This document shows positions 15,841 to 23,516 of a stretch of DNA of 38,808 bases, piece after piece (positions within the stretch are counted from its first letter, which is position 1; each line of letters opens with the position of its first letter). Under the pieces are notes generated by a model that worked only from the letters and a program-made list of their open reading frames with translations, was not told the DNA's origin and made no database searches. Position numbers and translations under genes: made by a program. Source of the stretch: Pararhodobacter sp. (GTDB taxonomy: Bacteria > Pseudomonadota > Alphaproteobacteria > Rhodobacterales > Rhodobacteraceae). The stretch covers positions 1-38,808 of the forward strand of contig JAFIEG010000039.1 of assembly GCA_020832665.1 (NCBI GenBank). Reading direction: 5' to 3'.

Positions 15841-17232
15841 TCAGGCATACTCCTGCTGCAGATCGGGAAGGGCGGCGGCAGTTGCGCGCGGCGCCAGCCC
15901 CAGAAACAGGATCACCGGCCCGGCGGGCGCTGCCTCGGCCAGGTCGGCGGGCAGGCTGTCAAGCCGGCTGGGCAGGATGCGTTGATCGGGGCGGCTGGCG
16001 TTTTCGACCGCTGTGACCGGGGTTGCCCCGTCGGCGCCATGCATCATCAGCCTGCCCTGCAGGAAGCGCGCGGCGCGGCTGCCCATGTAGATGGCGGCCA
16101 CCGCGCCGGGGCGGGCAAGCTGATGCCAGTCATGCTCGGCAAAGCCTTGCAGATCATGCGCGGTGAGAAAGCGCAGCTCGGAATTGCGCGCGCGCCGGGT
16201 CAGGCTTTGCCCCAGCGCCGCCGCCCCGGCTGCGGCGGCGGTGATGCCGGGCACCACCGCCCAGTCGATTCCGGCGGCGTCGAGCGCGTCGGTCTCCTCG
16301 TCGAGCCGGGCGAAGATTGTGGGATCGCCGGCCTTGAGCCGCACCACGCGCGCGCCGGCGCTTGCATGGGCGATCATGGTGGCGTTGATGCTTTGCTGCG
16401 GGGTGGAGGGGCCGTAGCCTTGCTTGCCGGCGGCGATGAACACCGCCTCGCGCCGCGCCAGTTCGAGGATGGGCGCGGGCACCAGCCGGTCATGGACAAC
16501 CACATCGGCCTCGTCGAGCAGGCGGCGCGCGCGCAGGGTCAGCAATTCGGGGTCGCCCGGCCCGGCGCCGACCAGATCGACCCGCCCGGGGCGGGGCTCG
16601 GCGGCGGCGTGGCGGGCCAGAAGCGCGTGCAGCGCCGGCGCAAGCGCCGCCTCGCCGCCTTCGAGCAGGGCGCGCGGGCCGGTGTCGAAATGGAAATCGG
16701 CCCAGAAATCGCGCCGCGCGCGGCCTTGGGGCAGGGCCTCGGCCTGGGCGCGGAATTCCCCGGCGGCGCGTGCCAGCACCCCCAGCGTGGCGGGTAGGCG
16801 CGCTTCCATATCGGCCTTGATGGCGCGCGCCAGCACCGGCGCGGTGCCTTCGGTGCCCACCGCCACGCAGACCGGGTCGCGGTCGACCATGGCGGGAGTG
16901 ATGAAATCGCTGGCCGGCATATTGTCGATGGCGTTGACCGGCACGCCGGCTTGCCGCGCCATTGCGGCGATGGCCTCGTCGCGGGCGTCGCCGTTCGCGG
17001 CGTAAACCAGCACCGCACCGGCCAGATCGCCCGCCAGCACGATGCGGCGTTCGAGCTTCGCGCCTGCCTCGGCGGCCTCGGCGACCAACTCGGGCTCGGG
17101 CTCAGGGGCAAAGACCATCAGCCTCGCGCTGGTGCGCGCCAGCAGGCGCAGCCGGGCGCGGGCCATGGCGCCATTGCCGCAGATAACGACAGGGCGGCCC
17201 TCAAGGGCAAGAAAGACGGGAAAATGATTCAT
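15841..17232 (-). CDS. cysG: Bifunctional/trifunctional siroheme synthase
   Basis: CysG converts uroporphyrinogen III to siroheme, the cofactor of the sulfite reductase encoded downstream. The 463-residue protein has an N-terminal NAD-dependent precorrin-2 dehydrogenase/ferrochelatase module. The nucleotide-binding VVICGNGAMARARLRLL lies at about 15-31, and a phosphorylatable-type helical region follows. The C-terminal SAM uroporphyrinogen methyltransferase module begins near residue 208 with VDLVGAGPGDPELLTLRA and continues with LKAGDPTIFAR. The ATG at 17232 is chosen because the family's conserved N-terminus starts there. It is the first gene of the cysG-DUF2849-sulfite reductase-cysH-DUF934 operon. 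Confidence 0.93.
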   Translation of the reverse strand: MNHFPVFLALEGRPVVICGNGAMARARLRLLARTSARLMVFAPEPEPELVAEAAEAGAKLERRIVLAGDLAGAVLVYAANGDARDEAIAAMARQAGVPVNAIDNMPASDFITPAMVDRDPVCVAVGTEGTAPVLARAIKADMEARLPATLGVLARAAGEFRAQAEALPQGRARRDFWADFHFDTGPRALLEGGEAALAPALHALLARHAAAEPRPGRVDLVGAGPGDPELLTLRARRLLDEADVVVHDRLVPAPILELARREAVFIAAGKQGYGPSTPQQSINATMIAHASAGARVVRLKAGDPTIFARLDEETDALDAAGIDWAVVPGITAAAAGAAALGQSLTRRARNSELRFLTAHDLQGFAEHDWHQLARPGAVAAIYMGSRAARFLQGRLMMHGADGATPVTAVENASRPDQRILPSRLDSLPADLAEAAPAGPVILFLGLAPRATAAALPDLQQEYA

Positions 17233-17320
17233 GGCAGCCCCCGATTTGTCATGGGCAAAGGTAGAACAATTTCCTAAAACAGGCCATCCATAGCGCCATG
17301 AAAGGGAATTAGTTCGCACT

Positions 17321-17334
17321 TACGGCAAGCCGTA
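17321..17334. promoter_or_regulatory. Inverted repeat upstream of cysG
   Basis: TACGGC and GCCGTA form a perfect inverted repeat with a two-base AA spacer, about 90 bases before the cysG ATG. The position fits a regulator site for the sulfur operon. A TAGGAAA motif occurs just beside it and again, on the other strand, at about 17272-17278. No binding protein can be named. Confidence 0.35.
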
Positions 17335-17496
17335 GGAAAATGAATTCGTCCCGGCGCCTGGGTGGGAACATCCGCCCGGTCTTGCGGTGCCGAACGGAAT
17401 GCCCGTCTTCGCGCCGAGGGACGATCATTCATCGGCGCGCGGCGCAAGGCTGCTTCAACGATGCCGGCAATGGAATGCGATGGCCGAAAACGACAA

Positions 17497-17516
17497 CGCC
17501 GGCCCTGCGGCCGGCG
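17497..17516 (-). terminator. Terminator of tRNA-Gly
   Basis: On the minus strand, CGCCGGCC and GGCCGGCG pair perfectly (8 bp) around a four-base loop, ten bases after the tRNA 3' end. A T-rich tail follows (TTGTCGTTTT). This is a good Rho-independent terminator for the tRNA gene. Confidence 0.7.
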
Positions 17517-17525
17517 GTGGCTGAT

Positions 17526-17600
17526 TGGAGCGGGCGATGAGATTCGAACTCACGACCCTTACCTTGGCAAGGTAATGCTCTACCCCTGAGCTACGCCCGC
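17526..17600 (-). tRNA. tRNA-Gly (anticodon GCC)
   Basis: The minus strand gives a full cloverleaf starting GCGGGCGTAGCTCAGG. The seven-base acceptor stem GCGGGCG pairs with CGCCCGC. The anticodon loop reads TTGCCAA, with the GCC anticodon at 17566-17568, and the T-loop GTTCGAATC is intact. The discriminator base is T and the 3' CCA is encoded. The 75 bases include CCA. It decodes GGC and GGU, major glycine codons in this GC-rich genome. Confidence 0.97.
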
Positions 17601-17617
17601 CCCTTTTCGTGAGCCGT

Positions 17618-17646
17618 GATTTAGGCAATGCAGCGCCCGGCTGCAA
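17618..17646 (-). promoter_or_regulatory. Possible tRNA-Gly promoter
   Basis: On the minus strand TTGCAG (17641-17646) and TAAATC (17618-17623) are separated by 17 bases and end 17 bases before the tRNA. Each hexamer matches only half of the consensus, so spacing and position are the main support. Confidence 0.35.
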
Positions 17647-17735
17647 GCGGAAAATGAACGATGCGCTATAAAATCCCAGCCGTCGCGCCGGGCGGGCAAT
17701 GCTTATGCGTGGGCTCTGTTAGCGTTATGTATTCG

Positions 17736-17741
17736 TATAAT
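17736..17741 (+). promoter_or_regulatory. TATAAT -10 element before the structured leader
   Basis: A perfect TATAAT stands in an AT-rich patch that is unusual for this genome (about 17720-17750). No convincing -35 hexamer is found at 16 to 18 bases. Transcription from here would give a leader of roughly 180 bases before the small exported protein gene. A seven-codon frame (17763-17786, starting ATGGGG after a GAGG motif) lies at the start of this leader. Confidence 0.5.
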
Positions 17742-17828
17742 AAAACCTTTGTGAGGGACAGCATGGGGCGGGGTCAGGCCGCTTGAATCGCCGCCCTTCT
17801 CTTCCCAGTTCCAACCCGGAAAGCCCGA

Positions 17829-17859
17829 CCGTGGTACCGGCAGGGCCCGGTGTTCACGG
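17829..17859 (+). ncRNA. Leader hairpin 1 or part of a small RNA
   Basis: CCGTG and CACGG form the lower stem and ACCGG and CCGGT the upper stem, with a small internal loop (GT opposite GTT) and a six-base apical loop. Together with the next hairpin it forms a structured leader, or a small RNA, between the TATAAT box and the gene at 17927. No known riboswitch class was recognised. Confidence 0.4.
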
Positions 17860-17881
17860 CCAGGTAGACCGTTTCATCCAC

Positions 17882-17904
17882 GGGGCTGGCGCAACGCCGG
17901 CCCC
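17882..17904 (+). terminator. Strong hairpin just before the ribosome site
   Basis: GGGGCTGGCG and CGCCGGCCCC pair over ten positions (one G-U) around a CAA loop. It ends eight bases before the AAGGGAG ribosome site of the small exported protein. Only two T residues follow, so it is at best an imperfect terminator. It could attenuate transcription, end a short leader RNA, or control access to the ribosome site. Confidence 0.45.
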
Positions 17905-17926
17905 TTCAGCAAGGGAGATGGCATTG

Positions 17927-18169
17927 ATGCGCAAGAGCATCGCTTTGTTCACCGTCGCGTCGCTCTTGGCGGGCGGTGCGTTTGCCGCCGAGACGGCTGC
18001 ACAGGCAGACGCGGCGCTGCAACTCAAGGAACCGGCGGCCGAAAAGCAGCTAACGAACGAGCTGGCCGGATATGACGAAGCAGAGCAGTTTGAAGGCAAG
18101 CAGCCCGGCAAGCAGGCCGCCGCTGTCGATGGCGACGGGGTGGTGCTGGAGCCCGTCACCGACAAGTAA
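17927..18169 (+). CDS. Small exported acidic protein, unknown function
   Basis: The 80-residue protein has a clear signal peptide with cleavage expected after Ala20 (AFA-AE). The mature part of about 60 residues is rich in Ala, Glu, Gln and Lys, has no cysteine, and ends VVLEPVTDK. It resembles no family I can name. The ATG at 17927 is preferred over the in-frame ATG at 17918 because the AAGGGAG ribosome site (17911-17917) is properly spaced only from 17927. The gene is monocistronic. A long leader with two hairpins precedes it and a strong terminator hairpin follows. A small secreted or periplasmic protein is the safest description. Confidence 0.7.
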   Translation: MRKSIALFTVASLLAGGAFAAETAAQADAALQLKEPAAEKQLTNELAGYDEAEQFEGKQPGKQAAAVDGDGVVLEPVTDK

Positions 18170-18191
18170 CGTGCAAGGCCGCCACGCGGGA

Positions 18192-18221
18192 TGACCGGGC
18201 AGGCACGGCGCTGCCCGGTCA
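18192..18221. terminator. Bidirectional terminator hairpin
   Basis: TGACCGGGCAG and CTGCCCGGTCA form perfect 11-bp arms around an eight-base loop. It lies between the converging small exported protein gene and the pyruvate carboxylase gene, 22 and 10 bases from their stops. No T-run is present on either side. Confidence 0.6.
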
Positions 18222-18231
18222 GTCCGCCCCG

Positions 18232-21200
18232 TCAATCGAATTCGATGAGCAGTTCCTTGGCCTCGATCTGCGCGCCGGGCTGGACATGCACGGCCTTTAC
18301 CGTGGCGGCGCGGTCGGCATGCAGACCGGTTTCCATCTTCATCGCCTCGATGGTCAGCAGCAGATCGCCGGCGGCCACCTTCTGCCCGGCACTCACCGCG
18401 ACCGAGGCCACGGCACCGGGCATGGGCGCGCCGATATGGGCCGGATTGCCCTCGTCGGCCTTGGGTCGCGCTGCCACGCTGGCCTTGGCCGTGCGGTTGG
18501 CCACGCGGATGGTGCGCGGCTGGCCGTTGAGTTCAAAGAACACCCGCACCTCGCCGTCATCCTGCGTTTCGCCCAGCGCGATCAGGCGGATTTCCAGAAT
18601 CTTGCCCGGGTCTATCTCGACCGAGATCTCGTCGCCCTGTTCCATGCCGTAGAAAAAATTCCAGGTGGGCAGGGTGCGCACCGGGCCATACATGCGGTGC
18701 CGACCCATGTAATCAAGGAACACCTTGGGATACATCAGATAGCCGTTGAGATCCTCGTCATCGACATTGAACCCCTCCAGCTCTTCGATCAGCCTTGCGC
18801 GCACCGCCGCCAGATCGACCGGCGCCAGATGCTTGCCCGGCCGCTCGGTGAGCGGCGCCTCGCCCTTGAGCGCCTTCTTCACGATGTCAGCGGGAAAGCC
18901 GCCCTCGGGCTGGCCCAGATTGCCGCGCAGCATGTCGAGCACCGATTCGGGAAAGGCGATGTCCTTGTCGGGGTTTTCCACATCCTCGCGGCTCAGACCC
19001 TGCGCCACCATCATCAGCGCCATGTCGCCCGCCACCTTGGAAGAGGGCGTGACCTTGACGATATCGCCGAAGATCTGGTTGGCATCAGCATAGGCGCGCG
19101 CCACATCGGGCCAGCGCTCTTCCAGCCCCATCGAGCGCGCCTGCGCCTTGAGATTGGTGAACTGCCCGCCCGGCATCTCGTGCAGATAAACCTCGGATGA
19201 GGGCGCCTGCTGGCCGGTTTCAAACGCCGCATACTGGCTGCGCACCGTCTCCCAGTAATCGGAAATCTCGCGGATCGCGGCCATGTCGAGCCCGGTATCG
19301 CGCCCGGTATGGCGCAGTGCTTCCACCACCGAGCCCAGCGTGGCCTGGCTGGTATTGCCCGAGAGCGCGTCCATCGCCGCATCGGCGGCATCGACCCCTT
19401 CCTCGGCGGCGGCAAGGATGGTGGCGATGGCCGCGCCCGAGGTGTCATGCGTGTGGAAATGGATGGGCAGTTCCACCGCATCCTTGAGCGCGCGGAAAAG
19501 TTGGCGCGCGGCGGGGGCTTTCAGCACGCCGGCCATGTCCTTCACGCCCAGCACATGCGCGCCGGCGGCCTCCAGCGCCTTGGCCATGCGCACATAATAT
19601 TGCAGATCGTATTTCGGGCGCGCCGGGTCGAGCAGATCGCCGGTATAGCAGATCGTGCCCTCGCAGATGCGCCCGGTTTCCAGCACGGCATCCATGGCCA
19701 CGCGCATGTTCTCCACCCAGTTGAGGCTGTCGAACACGCGAAACACATCCACCCCGGTCTCGGCGGCCTGAGCCACGAAGAACTGCACCACATTGTCGGG
19801 GTAGTTGGTGTAGCCTACCCCGTTCGAGGCCCGCAGCAGCATCTGGGTAAGGATATTGGGCATGCGCGCGCGCAGATCGCGCAGCCGCTGCCAGGGGCAT
19901 TCCTGCAAGAAGCGGTAAGCCACGTCAAAGGTGGCCCCGCCCCAGCATTCAACGCTGAACAGCCCCGGCAGGTTGGCGGCATAGGCCGGCGCGATGCGGA
20001 TCATGTCGAAGGAACGCATGCGCGTGGCCAGAAGCGACTGATGCGCATCGCGCATGGTGGTGTCGGTCAGAAGCAGGCGTTCCTGTGCCTTCATCCAGTC
20101 GGCCACGCCCTTGGCGCCCTTTTCCTCCAGCAGCGACTTCGTGCCCGGCGGCGGCGTATCGCTGCGCAGGGCAGGGGGTTTGGGCGCGCGCGGCTGCGCT
20201 TCGGGGCGCGGGCGCCCGGCGGTTTCGGGATGGCCGTTGACGGTGATGTCGGCCAGATAGGTGAGTATCTTCGTCGCCCGGTCGCGCCGCTTGCTGAAGC
20301 GAAACAACTCGGGCGTGGTGTCGATGAAGCGGGTCGTGTATTCGTCGCTCAGGAATGTGGGGTGCTTGAGCAGGTTCTCGACGAAGGCGATGTTCGTGCT
20401 GACCCCGCGAATGCGGAACTCGCGCAGCGCCCGGTCCATGCGCGCGATGGCCTCAACCGGTGTGGGTGCCCAGGCGGTGACCTTGACCAGCAGCGAATCG
20501 TAATAGCGTGTGATCACGCCGCCGGAATAGGCGGTGCCGCCGTCCAGCCTGATGCCCATGCCATGCGCCTCGCGAAAGGCGGTGATGCGGCCGTAATCGG
20601 GGATGAAATTGTTGAGCGGATCCTCGGTGGTTATACGCGTCTGCAGCGCATGGCCGGAAAGGGAGATGTCTTCCTGCCGTGCCATGCCGGTGGCCTCGGC
20701 CAGCGAGGCGCCTTCGGCAACGCGGATCTGCGCGCGCACGATGTCGATGCCGGTCACTTCCTCGGTGACGGTATGTTCGACCTGAATGCGCGGATTGACC
20801 TCGATGAAGTAGAACTCGTCGGTGTCCATATCCATCAGGAACTCGACGGTGCCGGCATTCTGATAGCCCACGGCCTGACCCAGCTTCAGCGCCAGAGCGC
20901 AGACCTCCGCGCGCTGGGCGTCGTTCAGATAGGGGGCCGGGGCGCGCTCGACCACCTTCTGGTTGCGCCGCTGCACGGTGCAGTCGCGCTCATAAAGATG
21001 GTAAAGCGCGCCGCGATGATCGCCCAGCAGCTGTACCTCGACATGGCGCGCGCGGGTGATCATCTTTTCCAGATAGCCCTCGCCATTGCCGAATGCGGCT
21101 TCGGCCTCGCGCCGGCCTTCGCGAACCTTCGCCTCCAGCTCGTCGGCACTGTTGATGGCGCGCATCCCGCGCCCGCCGCCGCCATGGCTGGCCTTGAGCA

Positions 21201-21675
21201 TCAAGGGAAAGCCGATCCTGGCAGCCTCGGCGCGGATCGCGTCCATATCCTCGCCCAGCACCTCGGTAGCCGGAATCACTGGCACGCCGGCCTCGATCGC
21301 CACGCGCCGCGCGCTGGCCTTGTCGCCCAGGCTCCGCATGGTTTCGGCGCGCGGGCCGATGAAGGCAATGCCGGCCTCGGCGCAGGCATCGACCAGCGCG
21401 GGGTTCTCGCTGAGCAGGCCATAGCCCGGATGAATGGCATCGGCGCCCGATTCGCGCGCGGCGCGGATGATCTCGGCAATCGACAGATATGCCGCCACCG
21501 GCCCCAGCCCCTCGCCGATGCGATAGGCCTCGTCGGCCTTGAAACGATGCAGGCTGAGCTTGTCTTCCTCGGCATAGACGGCCACGGTGCGCTTGCCCAG
21601 CTCATTGGCCGCGCGCATCACGCGAATGGCGATCTCGCCGCGATTGGCAATCAGGATCTTGCGGAATTCGGCCAT
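18232..21675 (-). CDS. pyc: Pyruvate carboxylase
   Basis: This biotin enzyme carboxylates pyruvate to oxaloacetate with ATP and bicarbonate, refilling the TCA cycle and feeding gluconeogenesis. The 1147-residue chain is of the single-polypeptide type. It has biotin carboxylase (about 1-450, starting FRKILIANRGEIAIRVMRA, with the ATP-binding KASHGGGGRGM loop), carboxyltransferase (about 540-810, starting LLLTDTTMRDAHQSLLATRMR with metal and pyruvate residues), a tetramerisation/linker region, and a C-terminal biotin carrier domain. The biotinylated lysine is Lys1113 in EAMKME. The ATG at 21675 opens the conserved N-terminus; an earlier frame start at 21738 adds an unconserved leader. It stands alone, diverging from the inositol monophosphatase gene. 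Confidence 0.96.
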   Translation of the reverse strand: MAEFRKILIANRGEIAIRVMRAANELGKRTVAVYAEEDKLSLHRFKADEAYRIGEGLGPVAAYLSIAEIIRAARESGADAIHPGYGLLSENPALVDACAEAGIAFIGPRAETMRSLGDKASARRVAIEAGVPVIPATEVLGEDMDAIRAEAARIGFPLMLKASHGGGGRGMRAINSADELEAKVREGRREAEAAFGNGEGYLEKMITRARHVEVQLLGDHRGALYHLYERDCTVQRRNQKVVERAPAPYLNDAQRAEVCALALKLGQAVGYQNAGTVEFLMDMDTDEFYFIEVNPRIQVEHTVTEEVTGIDIVRAQIRVAEGASLAEATGMARQEDISLSGHALQTRITTEDPLNNFIPDYGRITAFREAHGMGIRLDGGTAYSGGVITRYYDSLLVKVTAWAPTPVEAIARMDRALREFRIRGVSTNIAFVENLLKHPTFLSDEYTTRFIDTTPELFRFSKRRDRATKILTYLADITVNGHPETAGRPRPEAQPRAPKPPALRSDTPPPGTKSLLEEKGAKGVADWMKAQERLLLTDTTMRDAHQSLLATRMRSFDMIRIAPAYAANLPGLFSVECWGGATFDVAYRFLQECPWQRLRDLRARMPNILTQMLLRASNGVGYTNYPDNVVQFFVAQAAETGVDVFRVFDSLNWVENMRVAMDAVLETGRICEGTICYTGDLLDPARPKYDLQYYVRMAKALEAAGAHVLGVKDMAGVLKAPAARQLFRALKDAVELPIHFHTHDTSGAAIATILAAAEEGVDAADAAMDALSGNTSQATLGSVVEALRHTGRDTGLDMAAIREISDYWETVRSQYAAFETGQQAPSSEVYLHEMPGGQFTNLKAQARSMGLEERWPDVARAYADANQIFGDIVKVTPSSKVAGDMALMMVAQGLSREDVENPDKDIAFPESVLDMLRGNLGQPEGGFPADIVKKALKGEAPLTERPGKHLAPVDLAAVRARLIEELEGFNVDDEDLNGYLMYPKVFLDYMGRHRMYGPVRTLPTWNFFYGMEQGDEISVEIDPGKILEIRLIALGETQDDGEVRVFFELNGQPRTIRVANRTAKASVAARPKADEGNPAHIGAPMPGAVASVAVSAGQKVAAGDLLLTIEAMKMETGLHADRAATVKAVHVQPGAQIEAKELLIEFD

Positions 21676-21841
21676 GCGCGGCTCCATCTGGCAGGTCGTC
21701 TCGCTGCGATCTCTAACGGTGTTTCCGCGCTGCGGCAAAGACTTTGTAAGTTTTCGTCACAATTGCTCCCGGCCTTGCGGGCCCCTTTCCTTCGCACGGG
21801 CTTTGCCGTATGGCCCGGCACCAGCAAATGAAGAGGCTTCC

Positions 21842-22633
21842 ATGCAGGGCAGCGCCAATCTCAACCTGATGATCAAGGCCGCTCGCCGCGCGGGCCGGTC
21901 GCTGATCAAGGATTTCCGCGAAGTCGAGCAGCTGCAGGTCTCGACCAAGGGGCCGGGCGATTTCGTCACCCGCGCCGACCGCGAGGCCGAGCGCCTGCTT
22001 CGCGAGGAACTCAGCGCCGGGCGGCCCAATTACGGCTGGCTGGGCGAGGAAACCGGCGCGGCGGAGGGCAAGGACCCGACGCGGCGCTGGATCGTCGACC
22101 CGCTCGACGGCACCACGAATTTCCTGCACGGGCTGCCGCATTGGGCGGTGTCGGTCGCGCTGGAATACAAGGGTGAGATCGTGGCGGCGGTGGTTTTCGA
22201 CGCGGCCAAGGGCGAGCTTTTCCATGCCGAAAAGGGCCAGGGCGCCTATCTCAACGACCAGCGCATGCGCGTGTCGGGCCGTAGCCGCATGAACGAGGCG
22301 CTGTTTGCCACCGGCGTGCCCTTCGGCGCGCGCCCGGCGCTGCCGGCCACACTGCAGGATATCGCCCGGCTGATGCCCGGCTCGGCCGGGCTGCGCCGCT
22401 GGGGCGCGGCCTCCCTCGATCTGGCCTATGTCGCCGCCGGGCGGCTCGATGGCTTTTGGGAACGCGGGCTGCAACCCTGGGATATCGCCGCCGGGCTGTT
22501 GCTGGTGCAAGAAGCCGGCGGCTTTGCCGAGCCGATCCGACCCGGCAGCTCGATGCTGGAAACCGGCAGCCTGATCGCGGCCAATGCCGGCCTCTTCGAG
22601 AGCTTCACGAAGATCATCCGCAACGAGGGCTGA
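21842..22633 (+). CDS. suhB: Inositol monophosphatase family protein (SuhB-like)
   Basis: This 263-residue Mg2+-dependent phosphatase would hydrolyse myo-inositol 1-phosphate or related sugar phosphates; in enterobacteria SuhB also acts in rRNA antitermination. Motifs of the Li-sensitive phosphatase superfamily are all present. GEE at 68-70 and DPLDGTTN at 86-93 bind the metals, and WDIAAG near residue 214 is the C-terminal signature. The ATG at 21842 is supported by the conserved start and by GAGG shortly upstream. The gene converges on recO, with a long inverted repeat between the two. Confidence 0.92.
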   Translation: MQGSANLNLMIKAARRAGRSLIKDFREVEQLQVSTKGPGDFVTRADREAERLLREELSAGRPNYGWLGEETGAAEGKDPTRRWIVDPLDGTTNFLHGLPHWAVSVALEYKGEIVAAVVFDAAKGELFHAEKGQGAYLNDQRMRVSGRSRMNEALFATGVPFGARPALPATLQDIARLMPGSAGLRRWGAASLDLAYVAAGRLDGFWERGLQPWDIAAGLLLVQEAGGFAEPIRPGSSMLETGSLIAANAGLFESFTKIIRNEG

Positions 22634-22642
22634 CTGCCTGCT

Positions 22643-22699
22643 CTGACAGCGCCCGGACCACGCCCCACCCACCCGCCCGCGTGGCGCGGGCGCTGTCAG
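22643..22699. terminator. Long inverted repeat between suhB and recO
   Basis: Arms at 22643-22655 and 22687-22699 are perfect over 13 bp (CTGACAGCGCCCG and its complement). Inside them a second pair, CCACGC and GCGTGG, extends the stem. The recO stop codon lies within the right arm, so the hairpin overlaps the end of that gene. It most likely acts as a bidirectional terminator for the two converging genes. Confidence 0.6.
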
Positions 22700-23433
22700 T
22701 CACCGCCATTGGCGAACCGCGCCACCAGCCGCGCGCGCGCCTCGGGCAGGGGGCGCTCGCCCAGCGCCGGGGCCAGAACCAAAGCCAGGAAATGCCCGGT
22801 GGTGCGCAGCCCCGCGCGCATCTCGGCGCGCGGCTCGGCCACCGCCGCCGCCGGATCGGCCAGCAGCGCCGGCAGCGGCAAAAGCCGCGGCGCCAGATCA
22901 CCCGCCGCCGCTGCCGTCACCGCCCGCCCGCTGCGCGGCGAAACAAAGGCCAGCCCCGTGCGCGCCCCGCTCAGTGCGCAGACCGACAGGTCCAGCCCGT
23001 AGCCGCTTTCCTCCAGCAGCAGCCGCTCCCAGCCCAGATAAGCGCCATACCACTCACCGCCCGTGGCCAGAAGATCGAGCAACCCCAGCCCGGCGGCGTA
23101 AAGCCGCGGCTGCGGCTCGCGCTCGGGCAGGGCGAAAAGCGCCAGCGCGCAAAAGGCATTCAGTGCCGCCAGCCGCTCGGCATCATTCATCATCGCTGGC
23201 GCGCGCGCGCGTAGCGGTTCAACCGTGAAATGGCCGATATGGCTGTCCAGCCGCGCCCGCCAGGTCAGCTGTAGCTGTGCGCCGGGCTGCAAAACCGGCG
23301 CCATCCTGCGCCCGCCACCGCCGCGCACCACGCCGGAATGGCGGCCATGCAATGCAGTCAGCACCTCAAGGATCGCCGCGCTCTCGCCATGCCGGCGTGC
23401 GCTCAGGCAAATCCCCTCTTCGGCCCATTCCAT
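22696..23433 (-). CDS. recO: DNA repair protein RecO
   Basis: RecO works with RecF and RecR to load RecA on SSB-coated gaps in recombinational repair. The 245-residue protein has the N-terminal OB-fold (about 1-80), beginning MEWAEEGICLSARRHGESAAILEV and followed by HGRHSGVVRGG. A helical middle region and a C-terminal domain with CALSGARTGLAFVSPRSGRAV follow. The zinc-binding cysteines of some RecO proteins are mostly absent, as is common in this order. The ATG at 23433 opens the conserved N-terminus; a further in-frame ATG at 23460 adds nine unconserved residues. It is transcribed toward suhB, downstream of purD on the same strand with a gap of 83 bases. Confidence 0.92.
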   Translation of the reverse strand: MEWAEEGICLSARRHGESAAILEVLTALHGRHSGVVRGGGGRRMAPVLQPGAQLQLTWRARLDSHIGHFTVEPLRARAPAMMNDAERLAALNAFCALALFALPEREPQPRLYAAGLGLLDLLATGGEWYGAYLGWERLLLEESGYGLDLSVCALSGARTGLAFVSPRSGRAVTAAAAGDLAPRLLPLPALLADPAAAVAEPRAEMRAGLRTTGHFLALVLAPALGERPLPEARARLVARFANGGD

Positions 23434-23516
23434 CAGACGCTGTTCTTCATCTTGCCCCAATTACTCAATATCGACGGGGTGCCGCCGGCGTCTCGGTCAG
23501 GCGCTCACGCGGGCGG

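Noticed and set aside
19309-21831. 840-codon plus-strand frame antisense to pyruvate carboxylase
   Set aside because: Pyruvate carboxylase on the minus strand is unmistakable over its whole length. The antisense translation has shadow composition.
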